From Sphingobacterium humi (lineage in GTDB: Bacteria; Bacteroidota; Bacteroidia; Sphingobacteriales; Sphingobacteriaceae), in assembly GCF_009768885.1 (NCBI RefSeq), contig NZ_WSQA01000006.1:124001-188000 (forward strand): a DNA stretch of 64,000 bases. The letters run 5' to 3'. A program made the translations under genes and the position numbers. This document shows positions 1 to 8,268 of the stretch, in pieces. Every line of letters begins with the position of its first letter. Position 1 is the first letter of the stretch. The notes below the pieces were generated by a model. It was given only the letters and a program-made list of their open reading frames with translations, had not been told where the DNA came from and ran no database searches.

Positions 1-827
1 AACACCTCGGCCAATGGGGTAAGATTCAAGGCTTTCATCTTTTCCTCGCTCATCAAGATAACGGCAGCAGCGCCATCCGATAGTGTCGACGCATTGGCCG
101 CTGTAATGGTACCATCGGCTTTGAAGGCAGGCTTCAATTGGGGTAATTTATCAAAATTAACCTGTTTGAATTCCTCATCCTCGGCAACCAGCGTTGTTCC
201 TTTGCGAGAAACCACCTCTACCGGGGCAACCTCCTGCTTAAATTTACCGGTTTCCCAGGCTATTTTACTGCGGGTATAGGATTGGATGGCATAATTATCT
301 TGGTCGGCACGCGAGATTTCATACTTATCGGCACAAAGCTCGCCACAGTTTCCCATAGCCTGATTGGAATACACATCGGTCAACCCATCCTTTTGTAGGC
401 CATCAATTAAGGATTGATCGCCATATTTGGCACCCCATCTTGTGGAGGCACTGTAGTAAGGCACTTGGCTCATACATTCCATTCCGCCTGCAACAACTAC
501 ATCGGCATCACCCAACAAGATTTGCTGTACGCCCAAGCTAATGGCTTTCATGCCCGATGCACACACCTTATTAATGGTAGTTGCAGGAATATGGTCGGGT
601 AAGCCTGCCATGCGAGCCGCCTGCCGTGCCGGCGCCTGACCTACATTCGCCTGCAACACACAGCCGAATAGCACTTCGTTAATCTGGTTTTTATCTAAGG
701 AAATTTCATTTACAACGGCTTCAATGGCTTTTGCACCCAACTGGCTAGCTGTAAAGGAAGAAAGTGCACCAGCAAAACTACCCATAGGCGTGCGTTTTGC
801 CGCAACGATATATACTTTTTTAGACAT
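1..827 (-). CDS. Acetyl-CoA acetyltransferase (thiolase), 3' end cut off by window
   Basis: Thiolase that joins or cleaves acetoacetyl-CoA and acetyl-CoA. About 275 residues are in the window. The N-terminus MSKKVYIVAA and the segment NKVCASGMKAISLG with the nucleophilic cysteine near residue 90 are typical, as is GTITAANASTLSDGAA near the window edge. The C-terminal third, with the catalytic His and second Cys, lies outside, so activity cannot be judged. The ATG (827-825) overlaps the end of the upstream CoA-transferase gene by 8 bases, so the two are translationally linked. The neighbour points to ketone-body/acetoacetate metabolism rather than polyhydroxybutyrate synthesis. The family is certain; the exact substrate is inferred. 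Confidence 0.93.
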   Translation of the reverse strand, partial: MSKKVYIVAAKRTPMGSFAGALSSFTASQLGAKAIEAVVNEISLDKNQINEVLFGCVLQANVGQAPARQAARMAGLPDHIPATTINKVCASGMKAISLGVQQILLGDADVVVAGGMECMSQVPYYSASTRWGAKYGDQSLIDGLQKDGLTDVYSNQAMGNCGELCADKYEISRADQDNYAIQSYTRSKIAWETGKFKQEVAPVEVVSRKGTTLVAEDEEFKQVNFDKLPQLKPAFKADGTITAANASTLSDGAAAVILMSEEKMKALNLTPLAEV

Positions 828-1542
828 GATCTTCTTTTGTTCTTACAGTTCTTTGTTCTATTCGTTTTTCGTAGCTATCACCCTGGAATATTTTATGGAC
901 AAATACTCCTGGTGTATGGATGAAATTAGGATCCAACTCCCCAGGTTCTACTAATTCTTCCACCTCGGCAATGGTAATTTTCCCACACATGGCAACCACA
1001 TGATTAAAATTTTCGGCTGTACCACGGTACACCAAGTTACCCGCTTTATCGCCCTTCCATGCTTTCACAAAAGCATAATCCGGCTCGAAGGCTGCTTCCA
1101 TCAGGTAGTCCTTCTCAACGCCATGAAAAGTAAAACGGCGGACTTCCTTTCCCTCGGCCACCTCGGTTCCTACGCCTGCCGGGGTAAAAATGGCCGGCAT
1201 ACCATAGCCTCCGGCCAATAGGCGCGTAGCCAGGGTTCCTTGCGGAATAAGCTCCACCTCCAATTCGCCACTCAGCATCTGTCTTTCAAACTCGGCATTT
1301 TCACCAACATAAGAGGCAATCATTTTCTTTATCTGCTTCTTCTGCAACAATAAGCCTAGGCCAAAGTCGTCAACACCGGCGTTATTACTGATACAAGTCA
1401 GGTTTTTAGTTCCCTTTTTCAACAGGGCATCGATTAAATTTTCCGGAATACCGCAAAGTCCAAAACCACCTAGAGAGATGCTCATCCCATCTTCTACTCC
1501 TTGAATGGCTTCCATGGCATTTGCTACGGTTTTATCTATCAT
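820..1542 (-). CDS. scoA: 3-oxoacid CoA-transferase subunit A
   Basis: Alpha subunit of succinyl-CoA:3-oxoacid CoA-transferase, which moves CoA between succinyl-CoA and acetoacetate. The 240 residues match the usual subunit length. The N-terminal family signature (SISLGGFGLCGIPENLI, about residues 21-37) and the following SNNAG segment are clear. The partner beta subunit normally follows directly, but here a thiolase gene overlaps the stop codon instead; the beta subunit may lie beyond the thiolase, outside the window. Only a weak -7-like element (TATCTTTA, about 90 bases upstream on the minus strand) was seen. AtoD is the close alternative name. Confidence 0.92.
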   Translation of the reverse strand: MIDKTVANAMEAIQGVEDGMSISLGGFGLCGIPENLIDALLKKGTKNLTCISNNAGVDDFGLGLLLQKKQIKKMIASYVGENAEFERQMLSGELEVELIPQGTLATRLLAGGYGMPAIFTPAGVGTEVAEGKEVRRFTFHGVEKDYLMEAAFEPDYAFVKAWKGDKAGNLVYRGTAENFNHVVAMCGKITIAEVEELVEPGELDPNFIHTPGVFVHKIFQGDSYEKRIEQRTVRTKEDHV

Positions 1543-1925
1543 ATGAATATTGGGTTTTCCAGCGGCAGCAGGTTCCTTCAGGCGCTAAAGGCCATGAATT
1601 TCAGCGCATGCGCTGGCTTAAGTTTATAATAGTCTAAAGATAAGAATATTTTGTGAAGCATTTATGTTTCCCTAATTTTTACAAATAAAACATTAGGCAA
1701 ACCAAATTTTTAAAAAGATGACAGCAATCAAAATGAAAATTTAATAAGTTGATGCCTTTTATTAGGCTTCTTTTTTATCCATGTACGCTGCAAATGTTAT
1801 AAATCAACAAATATTAACTTGGCTAATCAATTTTAATAGAATACATTAAATAGTTAATTTTTAATTTTTTTTAGTTTTCATAATATAATTGCTAAAATTG
1901 ACGTGTAAAGCTTAATCGAAACCCT
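1543..1925. other. Intergenic region between divergent genes, 383 bp
   Basis: AT-rich spacer between scoA (minus) and the coiled-coil gene (plus), presumably holding both promoters. It contains a perfect 14-bp palindrome at 1602-1615. I see no open frame or RNA gene worth calling. Confidence 0.6.
1602..1615. repeat. 14-bp perfect palindrome (CAGCGCATGCGCTG)
   Basis: A GC-rich perfect palindrome in AT-rich DNA, 60 bases upstream of the scoA start. With no loop it is a better candidate for a dimeric protein-binding site than for a terminator. Its role is not known. Confidence 0.45.
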
Positions 1926-2513
1926 ATGCGTGTACTAATTTATTCCATTTTCCTTTTATGTTTGATCCCGACAGCACAGGGACAGATGTTGCAACAGAAG
2001 CTGAAAACATCGAGCCTAGATAGCCAGTTTGTGTATTTGAATTTATACTCTAAATCGCAGAGTGCCGACTTCAAGATCATCAGGAGGGCAAACCTAGAGA
2101 CCATCCGCCACAATGTGCGGGACTCGCTTAGCACTTACCGCAAAAAAATTGCTGAACTTTCCAACAATGCCTCCTCTTCCGCAGGAAATATTAAAGGCCT
2201 TCAAGATTCTGTGCAATCCTTAAGCAGCCAATTGGAACAGGAACAGCAAAAAACAGATAGCATTTCTTTCTTGGGCATCAACTTCGCCAAAGGTTCTTAC
2301 CATACCCTAGTTTGGGTCATTATTATTGTCTTAGCTGCAGCTTTCGCCGGCACCTTATTCGCCTTCCGTAAAGCAAAGGTGGATACCGTGGACTCTAAAA
2401 ACACCGTAGATGAATTGCAAGAAGAACTGCAAACCCTACGTAAGAAGTCGATGGAAAGAGAACAACATTTAAAACGCCAATTGCTGGATGAGCAGTTAAA
2501 GCGTAATTCATAA
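1926..2513 (+). CDS. Signal-anchored coiled-coil membrane protein, unknown function
   Basis: 195 residues. A signal peptide (residues 1-19, ending TAQGQ) is followed by a charged, heptad-rich stretch at about 60-115. A single hydrophobic segment (VWVIIIVLAAAFAGTLFAF, about 128-147) comes next, then a second coiled coil rich in Glu, Lys and Gln to the C-terminus. The topology predicts a short periplasmic coiled coil and a cytoplasmic coiled coil joined by one membrane helix. I do not recognise a catalytic domain. Similar proteins in this phylum sometimes carry a tRNA methyltransferase label, which nothing here supports. It stands alone, and a strong hairpin terminator follows. Confidence 0.8.
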   Translation: MRVLIYSIFLLCLIPTAQGQMLQQKLKTSSLDSQFVYLNLYSKSQSADFKIIRRANLETIRHNVRDSLSTYRKKIAELSNNASSSAGNIKGLQDSVQSLSSQLEQEQQKTDSISFLGINFAKGSYHTLVWVIIIVLAAAFAGTLFAFRKAKVDTVDSKNTVDELQEELQTLRKKSMEREQHLKRQLLDEQLKRNS

Positions 2514-2540
2514 GTAGTAGACTTTAAAATATATTCCTTT

Positions 2541-2573
2541 AAAAAGGCGCTGCCAGCTGGCAGCGCCTTTTTT
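2541..2573 (+). terminator. Intrinsic terminator after the coiled-coil gene
   Basis: A perfect inverted repeat (GGCGCTGCCAG / CTGGCAGCGCC) is flanked by A5 on the left and T6 on the right. It could work in both directions. Confidence 0.85.
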
Positions 2574-2584
2574 ACAATACATAA

Positions 2585-2614
2585 AAATCCCCGGTACTCA
2601 TCGTCCGGGGATTT
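2585..2614 (-). terminator. Intrinsic terminator for the minus-strand SusCD operon
   Basis: The stem AAATCCCCGG / CCGGGGATTT has a 10-nt loop. Read on the minus strand it ends in a T-rich tail, 20 bases after the last gene of the operon. Together with the neighbouring hairpin it separates convergent genes. Confidence 0.8.
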
Positions 2615-2634
2615 CTTCTTTATGTTACAATAAC

Positions 2635-3183
2635 TTATTGCATTTTGGTAGCAGGAATAGATTTTGGCTTACTCTTAAAATAATTTGTAAAACCTATTTT
2701 ATACTGGTCTATTTCCTTTTTTAGGGTCTGCATCATTAGCTCTTTTGCTTCCTTCTTTCCTTCCAGCAAACCTTTCCAAGTAAGTACAGTTTTTCCATCG
2801 GCTAATTCTTCCGTAAATATGGCTACTTGAACAAGTTTTAAATCTTTAGGCAACTGATCATCTTGAAAATGGTAAACTAAAAAGCGGTGTTGTTCTTCCT
2901 GCTGTGTTACCTCATCATTTCGAATCGATCCATCTTTGAATGTCGTTTTCCGCGAGAACGGCAATTCATTACCTTGATTTTCCACGGATTGCACATAGCC
3001 GTTCGAAAGTTTAGCTGCCATTTCCGGATTCTTTAATACCGTCCAAATAGCATCACGATCGGCCGCAATGGTTAGCTTTTCATCGATATCCCAAGCTACA
3101 GTTCTGGCGGCTCCCATTTGTGCATAGCTTGTTCCGAACATCGCCAGGAGAAACAACAAGCATAATATAAAAGGCTTTTGCAT
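2635..3183 (-). CDS. Exported SRPBCC-like (START-fold) protein
   Basis: 182 residues with a clear signal peptide (cut near SYAQ, residue 21). The mature part has the outline of an SRPBCC ligand-binding protein: a strand (WDIDEKLTIAADRDAIWTVL), a helix-like stretch, strands with a VxxxGN turn, and a long C-terminal amphipathic helix. SRPBCC proteins bind hydrophobic ligands; an exported one is less usual, and the ligand is unknown. The ATG overlaps the TAA of the upstream TlpA-like gene by one base, so it is the last gene of the SusCD operon. The family is assigned by pattern, not by a conserved catalytic motif. Confidence 0.72.
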   Translation of the reverse strand: MQKPFILCLLFLLAMFGTSYAQMGAARTVAWDIDEKLTIAADRDAIWTVLKNPEMAAKLSNGYVQSVENQGNELPFSRKTTFKDGSIRNDEVTQQEEQHRFLVYHFQDDQLPKDLKLVQVAIFTEELADGKTVLTWKGLLEGKKEAKELMMQTLKKEIDQYKIGFTNYFKSKPKSIPATKMQ

Positions 3184-4352
3184 TATTTACCTCCTAACAA
3201 TTTTGCGATTTCTTTTTCCAAATTATCACCTCTTAAATTCTTAGCAACAATCTTTCCATCGCTATCTAACAAATAATTCATCGGAATTGCTGTGATGTTA
3301 TAATATTGAGCAGCCTCATTTTTCCATCCTTTTAAGTCAGAGACCTGAGCCCATGGCATTTTATCATCCTTCACAGCCTTTAACCAATTATCTTTTTTAT
3401 CATCTAATGAAATGGCAAACACATCAAAACCTTGGCCTTTATACTTGTCATAAACCTTTAACACATGGGGATTTTCAGCACGACAAGGACCACACCAAGA
3501 AGCCCAAAAATCAACCAATACATATTTCTTACCTTTCAGGTAATCGTATAAATTGATATTTTTCCCTTCCTGATTAGGCTGGGTGATATTGATAAATTTC
3601 GCTCCCATTTCTGTTTTCTTGGCTGCCGCCATTTCCTTATCAATACTAGCTTTAACATCTTTTGCTTCCTGCAACCAAGGGTATTTTTCAATCAAAGGAT
3701 TTACATGAGCCAAAATAAAATCCTTCTCCCGGCGGGCACTCACAAAATTCAATGCATATACCACCTGTGGATCGTTTTTATAGTTTCTAACGTACCATTT
3801 TGCACGAGTAGCCATATTATCATACTGTTCCATCATCATATCCGTCAAAGATTTTGTCATGGCTGTATCTTTCGCTTTCATCGCCATATATTGTCTTTTC
3901 CCGATAGCTATGGTATTTTGATAATTCTGATAATTTTCCCAGTTCAGCATATTGATCAATTGGTTGTCTTTTCCTTCTGATTCAATAAATACATAAGGTG
4001 GGTTTTTAATCTTCACCTTGGCTGTATCTTCACCACGGAAATCAATTTTTAAATCATCATTTCCTGCCCAAAACGTAATCCTATCCCAACCAAACACATC
4101 TAAAGTATACAAGCGAGGTGTTTTTGCTGGCACTTTTATTTCATAAGTACTATCGGCTTTTAATTTGATAGTTTGATAAACTTCTGCATCCTTCATGGAT
4201 TTATCCTTTAATACGAAAGGGAATTTTTCTTGGTTTTCGGCACTTGGCGGGAAATTAACTTTTCCTTTTACGGTGATAAACTCACGCGTTTGAGCACTTA
4301 ATCCGGCGCACATTACTAATCCAATAAAAGTGCTTAATAATAGTTTCTTCAT
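3183..4352 (-). CDS. TlpA-like periplasmic thioredoxin protein
   Basis: 389 residues. After a signal peptide (residues 1-20) comes a beta-rich N-terminal region of about 100 residues, like the DUF4369 class. A helical linker follows, then a thioredoxin/AhpC-type domain from about 255 to the end. The redox motif is WASWCGPCR (Cys287 and Cys290) and the cis-proline lies in NITAIP (about 357). Such Bacteroidota proteins sit in the periplasm or on the membrane and reduce or shuffle disulfides. It lies 17 bases after a paralogue with a different CxxC dipeptide. The partner substrate is not known; cargo or components of the adjacent SusCD system are plausible. Confidence 0.9.
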   Translation of the reverse strand: MKKLLLSTFIGLVMCAGLSAQTREFITVKGKVNFPPSAENQEKFPFVLKDKSMKDAEVYQTIKLKADSTYEIKVPAKTPRLYTLDVFGWDRITFWAGNDDLKIDFRGEDTAKVKIKNPPYVFIESEGKDNQLINMLNWENYQNYQNTIAIGKRQYMAMKAKDTAMTKSLTDMMMEQYDNMATRAKWYVRNYKNDPQVVYALNFVSARREKDFILAHVNPLIEKYPWLQEAKDVKASIDKEMAAAKKTEMGAKFINITQPNQEGKNINLYDYLKGKKYVLVDFWASWCGPCRAENPHVLKVYDKYKGQGFDVFAISLDDKKDNWLKAVKDDKMPWAQVSDLKGWKNEAAQYYNITAIPMNYLLDSDGKIVAKNLRGDNLEKEIAKLLGGK

Positions 4353-4369
4353 GTTATTTAAGGTTTATT

Positions 4370-5491
4370 TTAAAATTTAATGTTGAATAATTCTTCTAAT
4401 TTCTTTTCCATAGCTCCTCCTCCTTTTGGATCAAAGCCGATTTCCTTCATTATAATTTTTCCTGATGGATCAATTAAATAGGACGTAGGCACCGCACTCA
4501 CGTTAAACAGGGCAGATGACATCAATGTATTATCATACAATTGCGGCCAAGGATTTGCCTCCTCTTTCACGGCATTTAGCCATGCTTCTTTATTTTTATC
4601 AATGGAAACATTGACAATGACAAAATCCTTTCCTTTTAGTTTCGCATTCACTTCCCGAATGCGTGGGAAGGACGCGCGACATGGCGCACACCAGGATGCC
4701 CAGAAATCCAAAAGCACATACTTCCCTTTGAATTCCGCAAAAGAACGCTGTTTGTTATCCTGATCTGGTAAGGAAAAATCAGGAACCATGGCTCCTACTT
4801 TTCCATTTTTCATTCCTTGTAGTTTTGCCTGTACCACTCGTCCTGTTTCAGAAGCCTTTACCTCTTTGCTCAATCCCTGATAATAACGATCCAACTTATT
4901 TTCAGGAAGCGAGGAAAGAAGATTTAACAATAGATTGACAGTAACCAGTTCTGCAGGTTTATAATAAGCCTGCATTAAAGAGTCGTTCTTTTGTTGCATA
5001 ATCGATTCCATATAGGTATTGGCTTTTTCAAAATCTACATGGTTTTGCTTGAGGGCATCGGTTCCGAATTTATCAGTGGCCGCTTTCCGGGCAGCCATAT
5101 AAATTTTAGGGCGCGCCGCATTAAAATCAAAATACGTTGCAGCCGATGGCAAGCCTGAAACCTGAGCTGAAGACAGTCCTTTTTCGATATCAAAGGACAC
5201 ATTAATATCGCCTGACTTGTCGAAGAATAAAACTACCGGTGAATACATACGTCGTTTCGCGCGATCGTACTCTAAGGATATGGCACGTGATCCAGGCTCT
5301 TCCTCCTGCAGCGTAATTTCAAACCTGCCGTTTTCAATACTGGCTGAATCTTTTTTCAATTGGTTGTAGAAATACACTTTATTATGCCCCTCGGTATCTC
5401 CCGACACTTTCCCATGGATTTGTAGGGCAATCTGTCCGAAGGCAAATTGACAAGCTAAGAGTGCCAACCCTGATAATGCAATATTTTTCAT
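4370..5491 (-). CDS. TlpA-like periplasmic thioredoxin protein (second copy)
   Basis: 373 residues with the same architecture as its neighbour: signal peptide (ending FAFGQ), beta-rich N-terminal domain, helical linker, then a thioredoxin-like domain. The redox motif is WASWCAPCR (Cys268 and Cys271), with the cis-proline in NVSAVP. The CAPC versus CGPC dipeptide and weak similarity outside the thioredoxin domain suggest an old duplication with separate roles. It starts 19 bases after the M43-like lipoprotein gene, so it belongs to the same transcript. A role in keeping cysteines of uptake components reduced is inference. Confidence 0.9.
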   Translation of the reverse strand: MKNIALSGLALLACQFAFGQIALQIHGKVSGDTEGHNKVYFYNQLKKDSASIENGRFEITLQEEEPGSRAISLEYDRAKRRMYSPVVLFFDKSGDINVSFDIEKGLSSAQVSGLPSAATYFDFNAARPKIYMAARKAATDKFGTDALKQNHVDFEKANTYMESIMQQKNDSLMQAYYKPAELVTVNLLLNLLSSLPENKLDRYYQGLSKEVKASETGRVVQAKLQGMKNGKVGAMVPDFSLPDQDNKQRSFAEFKGKYVLLDFWASWCAPCRASFPRIREVNAKLKGKDFVIVNVSIDKNKEAWLNAVKEEANPWPQLYDNTLMSSALFNVSAVPTSYLIDPSGKIIMKEIGFDPKGGGAMEKKLEELFNIKF

Positions 5492-5510
5492 GCTATGATT
5501 TTATTAAATG

Positions 5511-6761
5511 TTAGTTTTCTGTTGTCCAATTGCTACGAACGGGCGAGCGTTCCATAAGCAAGCGCATCCGTTCAACTTGGCCTAAGGTAAATGAATTCCT
5601 TAACGAAGGATAGCGAATGTCGTCCAAAGCATTATTTGCTAAGAATTTCTCCCCATCATTCCCAATTTTTAATAGGCTGTTCGTGATATTATTACTAAAC
5701 GTATATTTTCGAGTATCTGAAACATAGTCATCAACCACTGTTGTTCTATACAAGCCATAATATACGCCCAAATAAGAGGCAATTTCAATATTTCTGTCCA
5801 TTCCTGGGAAGAATATATTGCGATGTATGCCTAATCCAAAAGTCGTATAAAAATCAGTTGTTGGCACGTCGGCAATGGAATTCACAATATTAGCCACCCC
5901 TGGTATTGGCGTGCTACCAGCGGGCACAATTTGATAATTCGCGCGTTGAATTCCTAAACTGTTACTTGCAGTTAAGGGTAATAAATAAATATTCAAGAAC
6001 TTCTCTTTATTCCATTGATAGGCATTTGTAGCATTAATTTTCTTGGTAAAATCCGCTAGACTAAAAAAGCTTGAAGCACGCCAGCTGGAGTTATACATGA
6101 TTTTATTATAACCCGGCAAGGCTAAATTCGCCCCTGCAACATTCTTTTTGGCCAAACGGAATTCAATAGCAGCATTTGCGCCATTCGGATCCTTACCATT
6201 GGCGTTCGCAAAAACAAGGTTAGCATAAGCAACTGCTTGTTCCAAATGCCGTTGTTCAATAACCTGATAGGTTAACGGATCATAACTTGGATCTGTAGGT
6301 TCCAGTTCAAAGACATGGAAAACAACATCAACCACCCGCTTTGCAACTGCAACAGGAGGCTTTCTCAATTTTATAGTCTTCACTTTTGACTTCACCTTGC
6401 CCACCTGTGCATACAGGCTAATTTCCTGATTTCCGAGGTCTTTTGTTTTAAATTCCATTTCCTGCTGCGCTTTTCCATCGACGAAAATCTGCACTTGCTC
6501 AGCAGGTAGCGTATGGTAGTCTACAAACATCATGGTATCCTTCTTGCTGCCGTTTGGACCTGAGACAGCTACTTTTCGAAACGCTTCCAATACAAATTGT
6601 AATGTGGCCTTCCCATCCGCAATTAAGGAGTTACTGCCAGGTGAAAAATAAATAGAATCAATCTCATCCGCATTTGCTTGATACGTTTCATAGGGAAAAG
6701 ATTCCTTTTCGCAAGATTGAAATAAGCATAAGAAACCGATTAGATATAGTATTTTTTTCAT
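5511..6761 (-). CDS. M43/BF0631-like metzincin lipoprotein lacking the zinc site
   Basis: 416 residues with a lipoprotein signal (LFQSC, Cys17). Residues 140-400 follow the layout of Bacteroidota zinc-dependent metalloprotease lipoproteins: a VDVVFHVF strand, a helix with HLEQAVAYAN, FLNIYLLPL, a DDYVSDT segment (about 344-350) and the C-terminal FTLGQVERMR (391-400). Where the family has HExxHxxGxxH, this protein reads SYLGVYYGLYR (329-339; bases 5777-5745). Ser replaces the first His, Tyr the catalytic Glu, Val the second His and Arg the third His. The Cys usually found in the following Asp-rich segment is also absent. The open frame is intact, so this looks like a functional pseudoenzyme, perhaps a binding lipoprotein for the SusCD pair. 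Confidence 0.8.
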   Translation of the reverse strand: MKKILYLIGFLCLFQSCEKESFPYETYQANADEIDSIYFSPGSNSLIADGKATLQFVLEAFRKVAVSGPNGSKKDTMMFVDYHTLPAEQVQIFVDGKAQQEMEFKTKDLGNQEISLYAQVGKVKSKVKTIKLRKPPVAVAKRVVDVVFHVFELEPTDPSYDPLTYQVIEQRHLEQAVAYANLVFANANGKDPNGANAAIEFRLAKKNVAGANLALPGYNKIMYNSSWRASSFFSLADFTKKINATNAYQWNKEKFLNIYLLPLTASNSLGIQRANYQIVPAGSTPIPGVANIVNSIADVPTTDFYTTFGLGIHRNIFFPGMDRNIEIASYLGVYYGLYRTTVVDDYVSDTRKYTFSNNITNSLLKIGNDGEKFLANNALDDIRYPSLRNSFTLGQVERMRLLMERSPVRSNWTTEN

Positions 6762-6779
6762 GATTTCAAGTTTTAAAAA

Positions 6780-8264
6780 TTAAAAGATTAGCGGTTCCCA
6801 GCCTTCATTTGGAACGATATGAGGATTTTCCTGAAGCTCAGATAGCGGAATAGGCAAAGAATAATGAAAATCACCTGCCGCCACCTTCATGTTAAAATCT
6901 ATGTTAAAGAACTTCAATGATCTATTGATAGTACCCAATTTATAGCGTTTAAGATCCAACCAGCGCTTATCGGTATCTGTAAAAAATTCCTTTCGTCTTT
7001 CGTTAATTATTTCGTTCAACAGCTCAGTGGCATTTCCAGAGCTAAGCTCCTTAGCGTTTCGGAATCGTTTAAAGGTATTTAATAGCTTTCTTCCCTCTTC
7101 CATGTTATTACTTCTGCAATAGGCTTCCGCTAGCATCAGGTAAGCTTCCTCAGGAGTAAATAAGTGCACCCGCACATACTTGGCGCCATAGGCTGCCCCA
7201 TCGGGCCAAGAAGACGATATAGTGTTATTATTGAAATAGACCGCTTTCCGGATATCCTGTTCATCAAACAACTGTAGTAAAGCAGGGGCAACCTTTAAAT
7301 TGGCAGGTGCGAAACCCATGTAATCCCAAGTCGATCCATAAATCGCAGAAATTCCCCCATAGTTCATTCCCTGCATATAATATGCGGGGTATTGCGAGAG
7401 TAGATTCTGCTGCACTTGCTGCAGGCTGGCCGTACTATTCGGGATAAAAGATTCTGTATTTTCCAAAGCAGCAGCGGCATATTTTATCACCTGCTGATAA
7501 TCGGAGGTTTCCTTGGCGGAAGATTCTGCTTTAAACCAATACACCTGGGCCAATAAATGTTGAATAAAACGGTCGTTAAAAAAACGGTTGTATCCAATAT
7601 TTGCACCGGCCTCTGTATAATAGCTTAATGCTTGCGAGAGATCATTTATTAAAACGGCATATATTTCCGTACTCGGCTTACGTTTCATCTCAATGCCCAT
7701 CACTTCTTTCCCCGTATGTAGGTATAAGGGAATACCCATTTCCTCCCGATCCATCGGTGCAAAGTATTGTTGAAGCTTGAAGATATAGAAAGCTCTATGC
7801 ACCAACATTTCTCCTTTTACACGTTTCAATTCCTGAGGATCGGCCTCCTTCAACTCCTCACATTGATCAATCAAGGCATTCAAAAACCCGATTGCTTCAT
7901 AATAGCTATTCCATATTTGGGTAGTCGTTTCATAATCGTTCCACAACAACTTATTCGCATAGAACTTTTCATTGCCATGGTTATTTTGTCTATTGATGTA
8001 TTGCGACATATTGCCTTCAAAATCGAAGTTATCAGCATAGCTTTCGAACATCATATTCTGTGCTTCCGTAATGATGGGATAAGGTCCCACAATAGGTCGG
8101 ATATTATTACGTGCGAAAGCATCTAAATAACCCGCCAACACTGATTTCACATCATTTAAGGTGGTTACTGCCCGCTGATTTTTCGGCGGCAGATCTAAAA
8201 AATCCTTACAGGAAGTCAATAAACTTCCCAGCATAATTATATAGAGATAAAATATCTTTTTCAT
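6780..8264 (-). CDS. SusD/RagB family outer-membrane lipoprotein
   Basis: Surface substrate-binding lipoprotein that forms the lid of the SusC transporter. About 494 residues with a lipoprotein signal (MLGSLLTSCKDFLDL, Cys19). The family's helical repeats follow, with a typical C-terminal part (EIINERRKEFFTDTDKRWLDL and a final P.I...E). I chose the ATG at 8264, four bases after the susC stop codon; an upstream in-frame TTG at 8279 would overlap susC and lengthen the signal peptide for no gain. The substrate cannot be read from the sequence. No glycosidase lies next to it, so peptides or other non-glycan ligands are possible. Confidence 0.93.
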   Translation of the reverse strand: MKKIFYLYIIMLGSLLTSCKDFLDLPPKNQRAVTTLNDVKSVLAGYLDAFARNNIRPIVGPYPIITEAQNMMFESYADNFDFEGNMSQYINRQNNHGNEKFYANKLLWNDYETTTQIWNSYYEAIGFLNALIDQCEELKEADPQELKRVKGEMLVHRAFYIFKLQQYFAPMDREEMGIPLYLHTGKEVMGIEMKRKPSTEIYAVLINDLSQALSYYTEAGANIGYNRFFNDRFIQHLLAQVYWFKAESSAKETSDYQQVIKYAAAALENTESFIPNSTASLQQVQQNLLSQYPAYYMQGMNYGGISAIYGSTWDYMGFAPANLKVAPALLQLFDEQDIRKAVYFNNNTISSSWPDGAAYGAKYVRVHLFTPEEAYLMLAEAYCRSNNMEEGRKLLNTFKRFRNAKELSSGNATELLNEIINERRKEFFTDTDKRWLDLKRYKLGTINRSLKFFNIDFNMKVAAGDFHYSLPIPLSELQENPHIVPNEGWEPLIF

Positions 8265-8268
8265 GTTT

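Noticed and set aside
4352-4370. The two TlpA-like genes as one frameshifted gene
   Set aside because: Each has its own signal peptide, complete domains and CxxC motif.
7767-8126. Long open frames opposite susD and other genes (for example 7767-8126 plus, 50930-51280 plus)
   Set aside because: They are antisense shadows of well-supported genes, with no recognisable domains or plausible starts.
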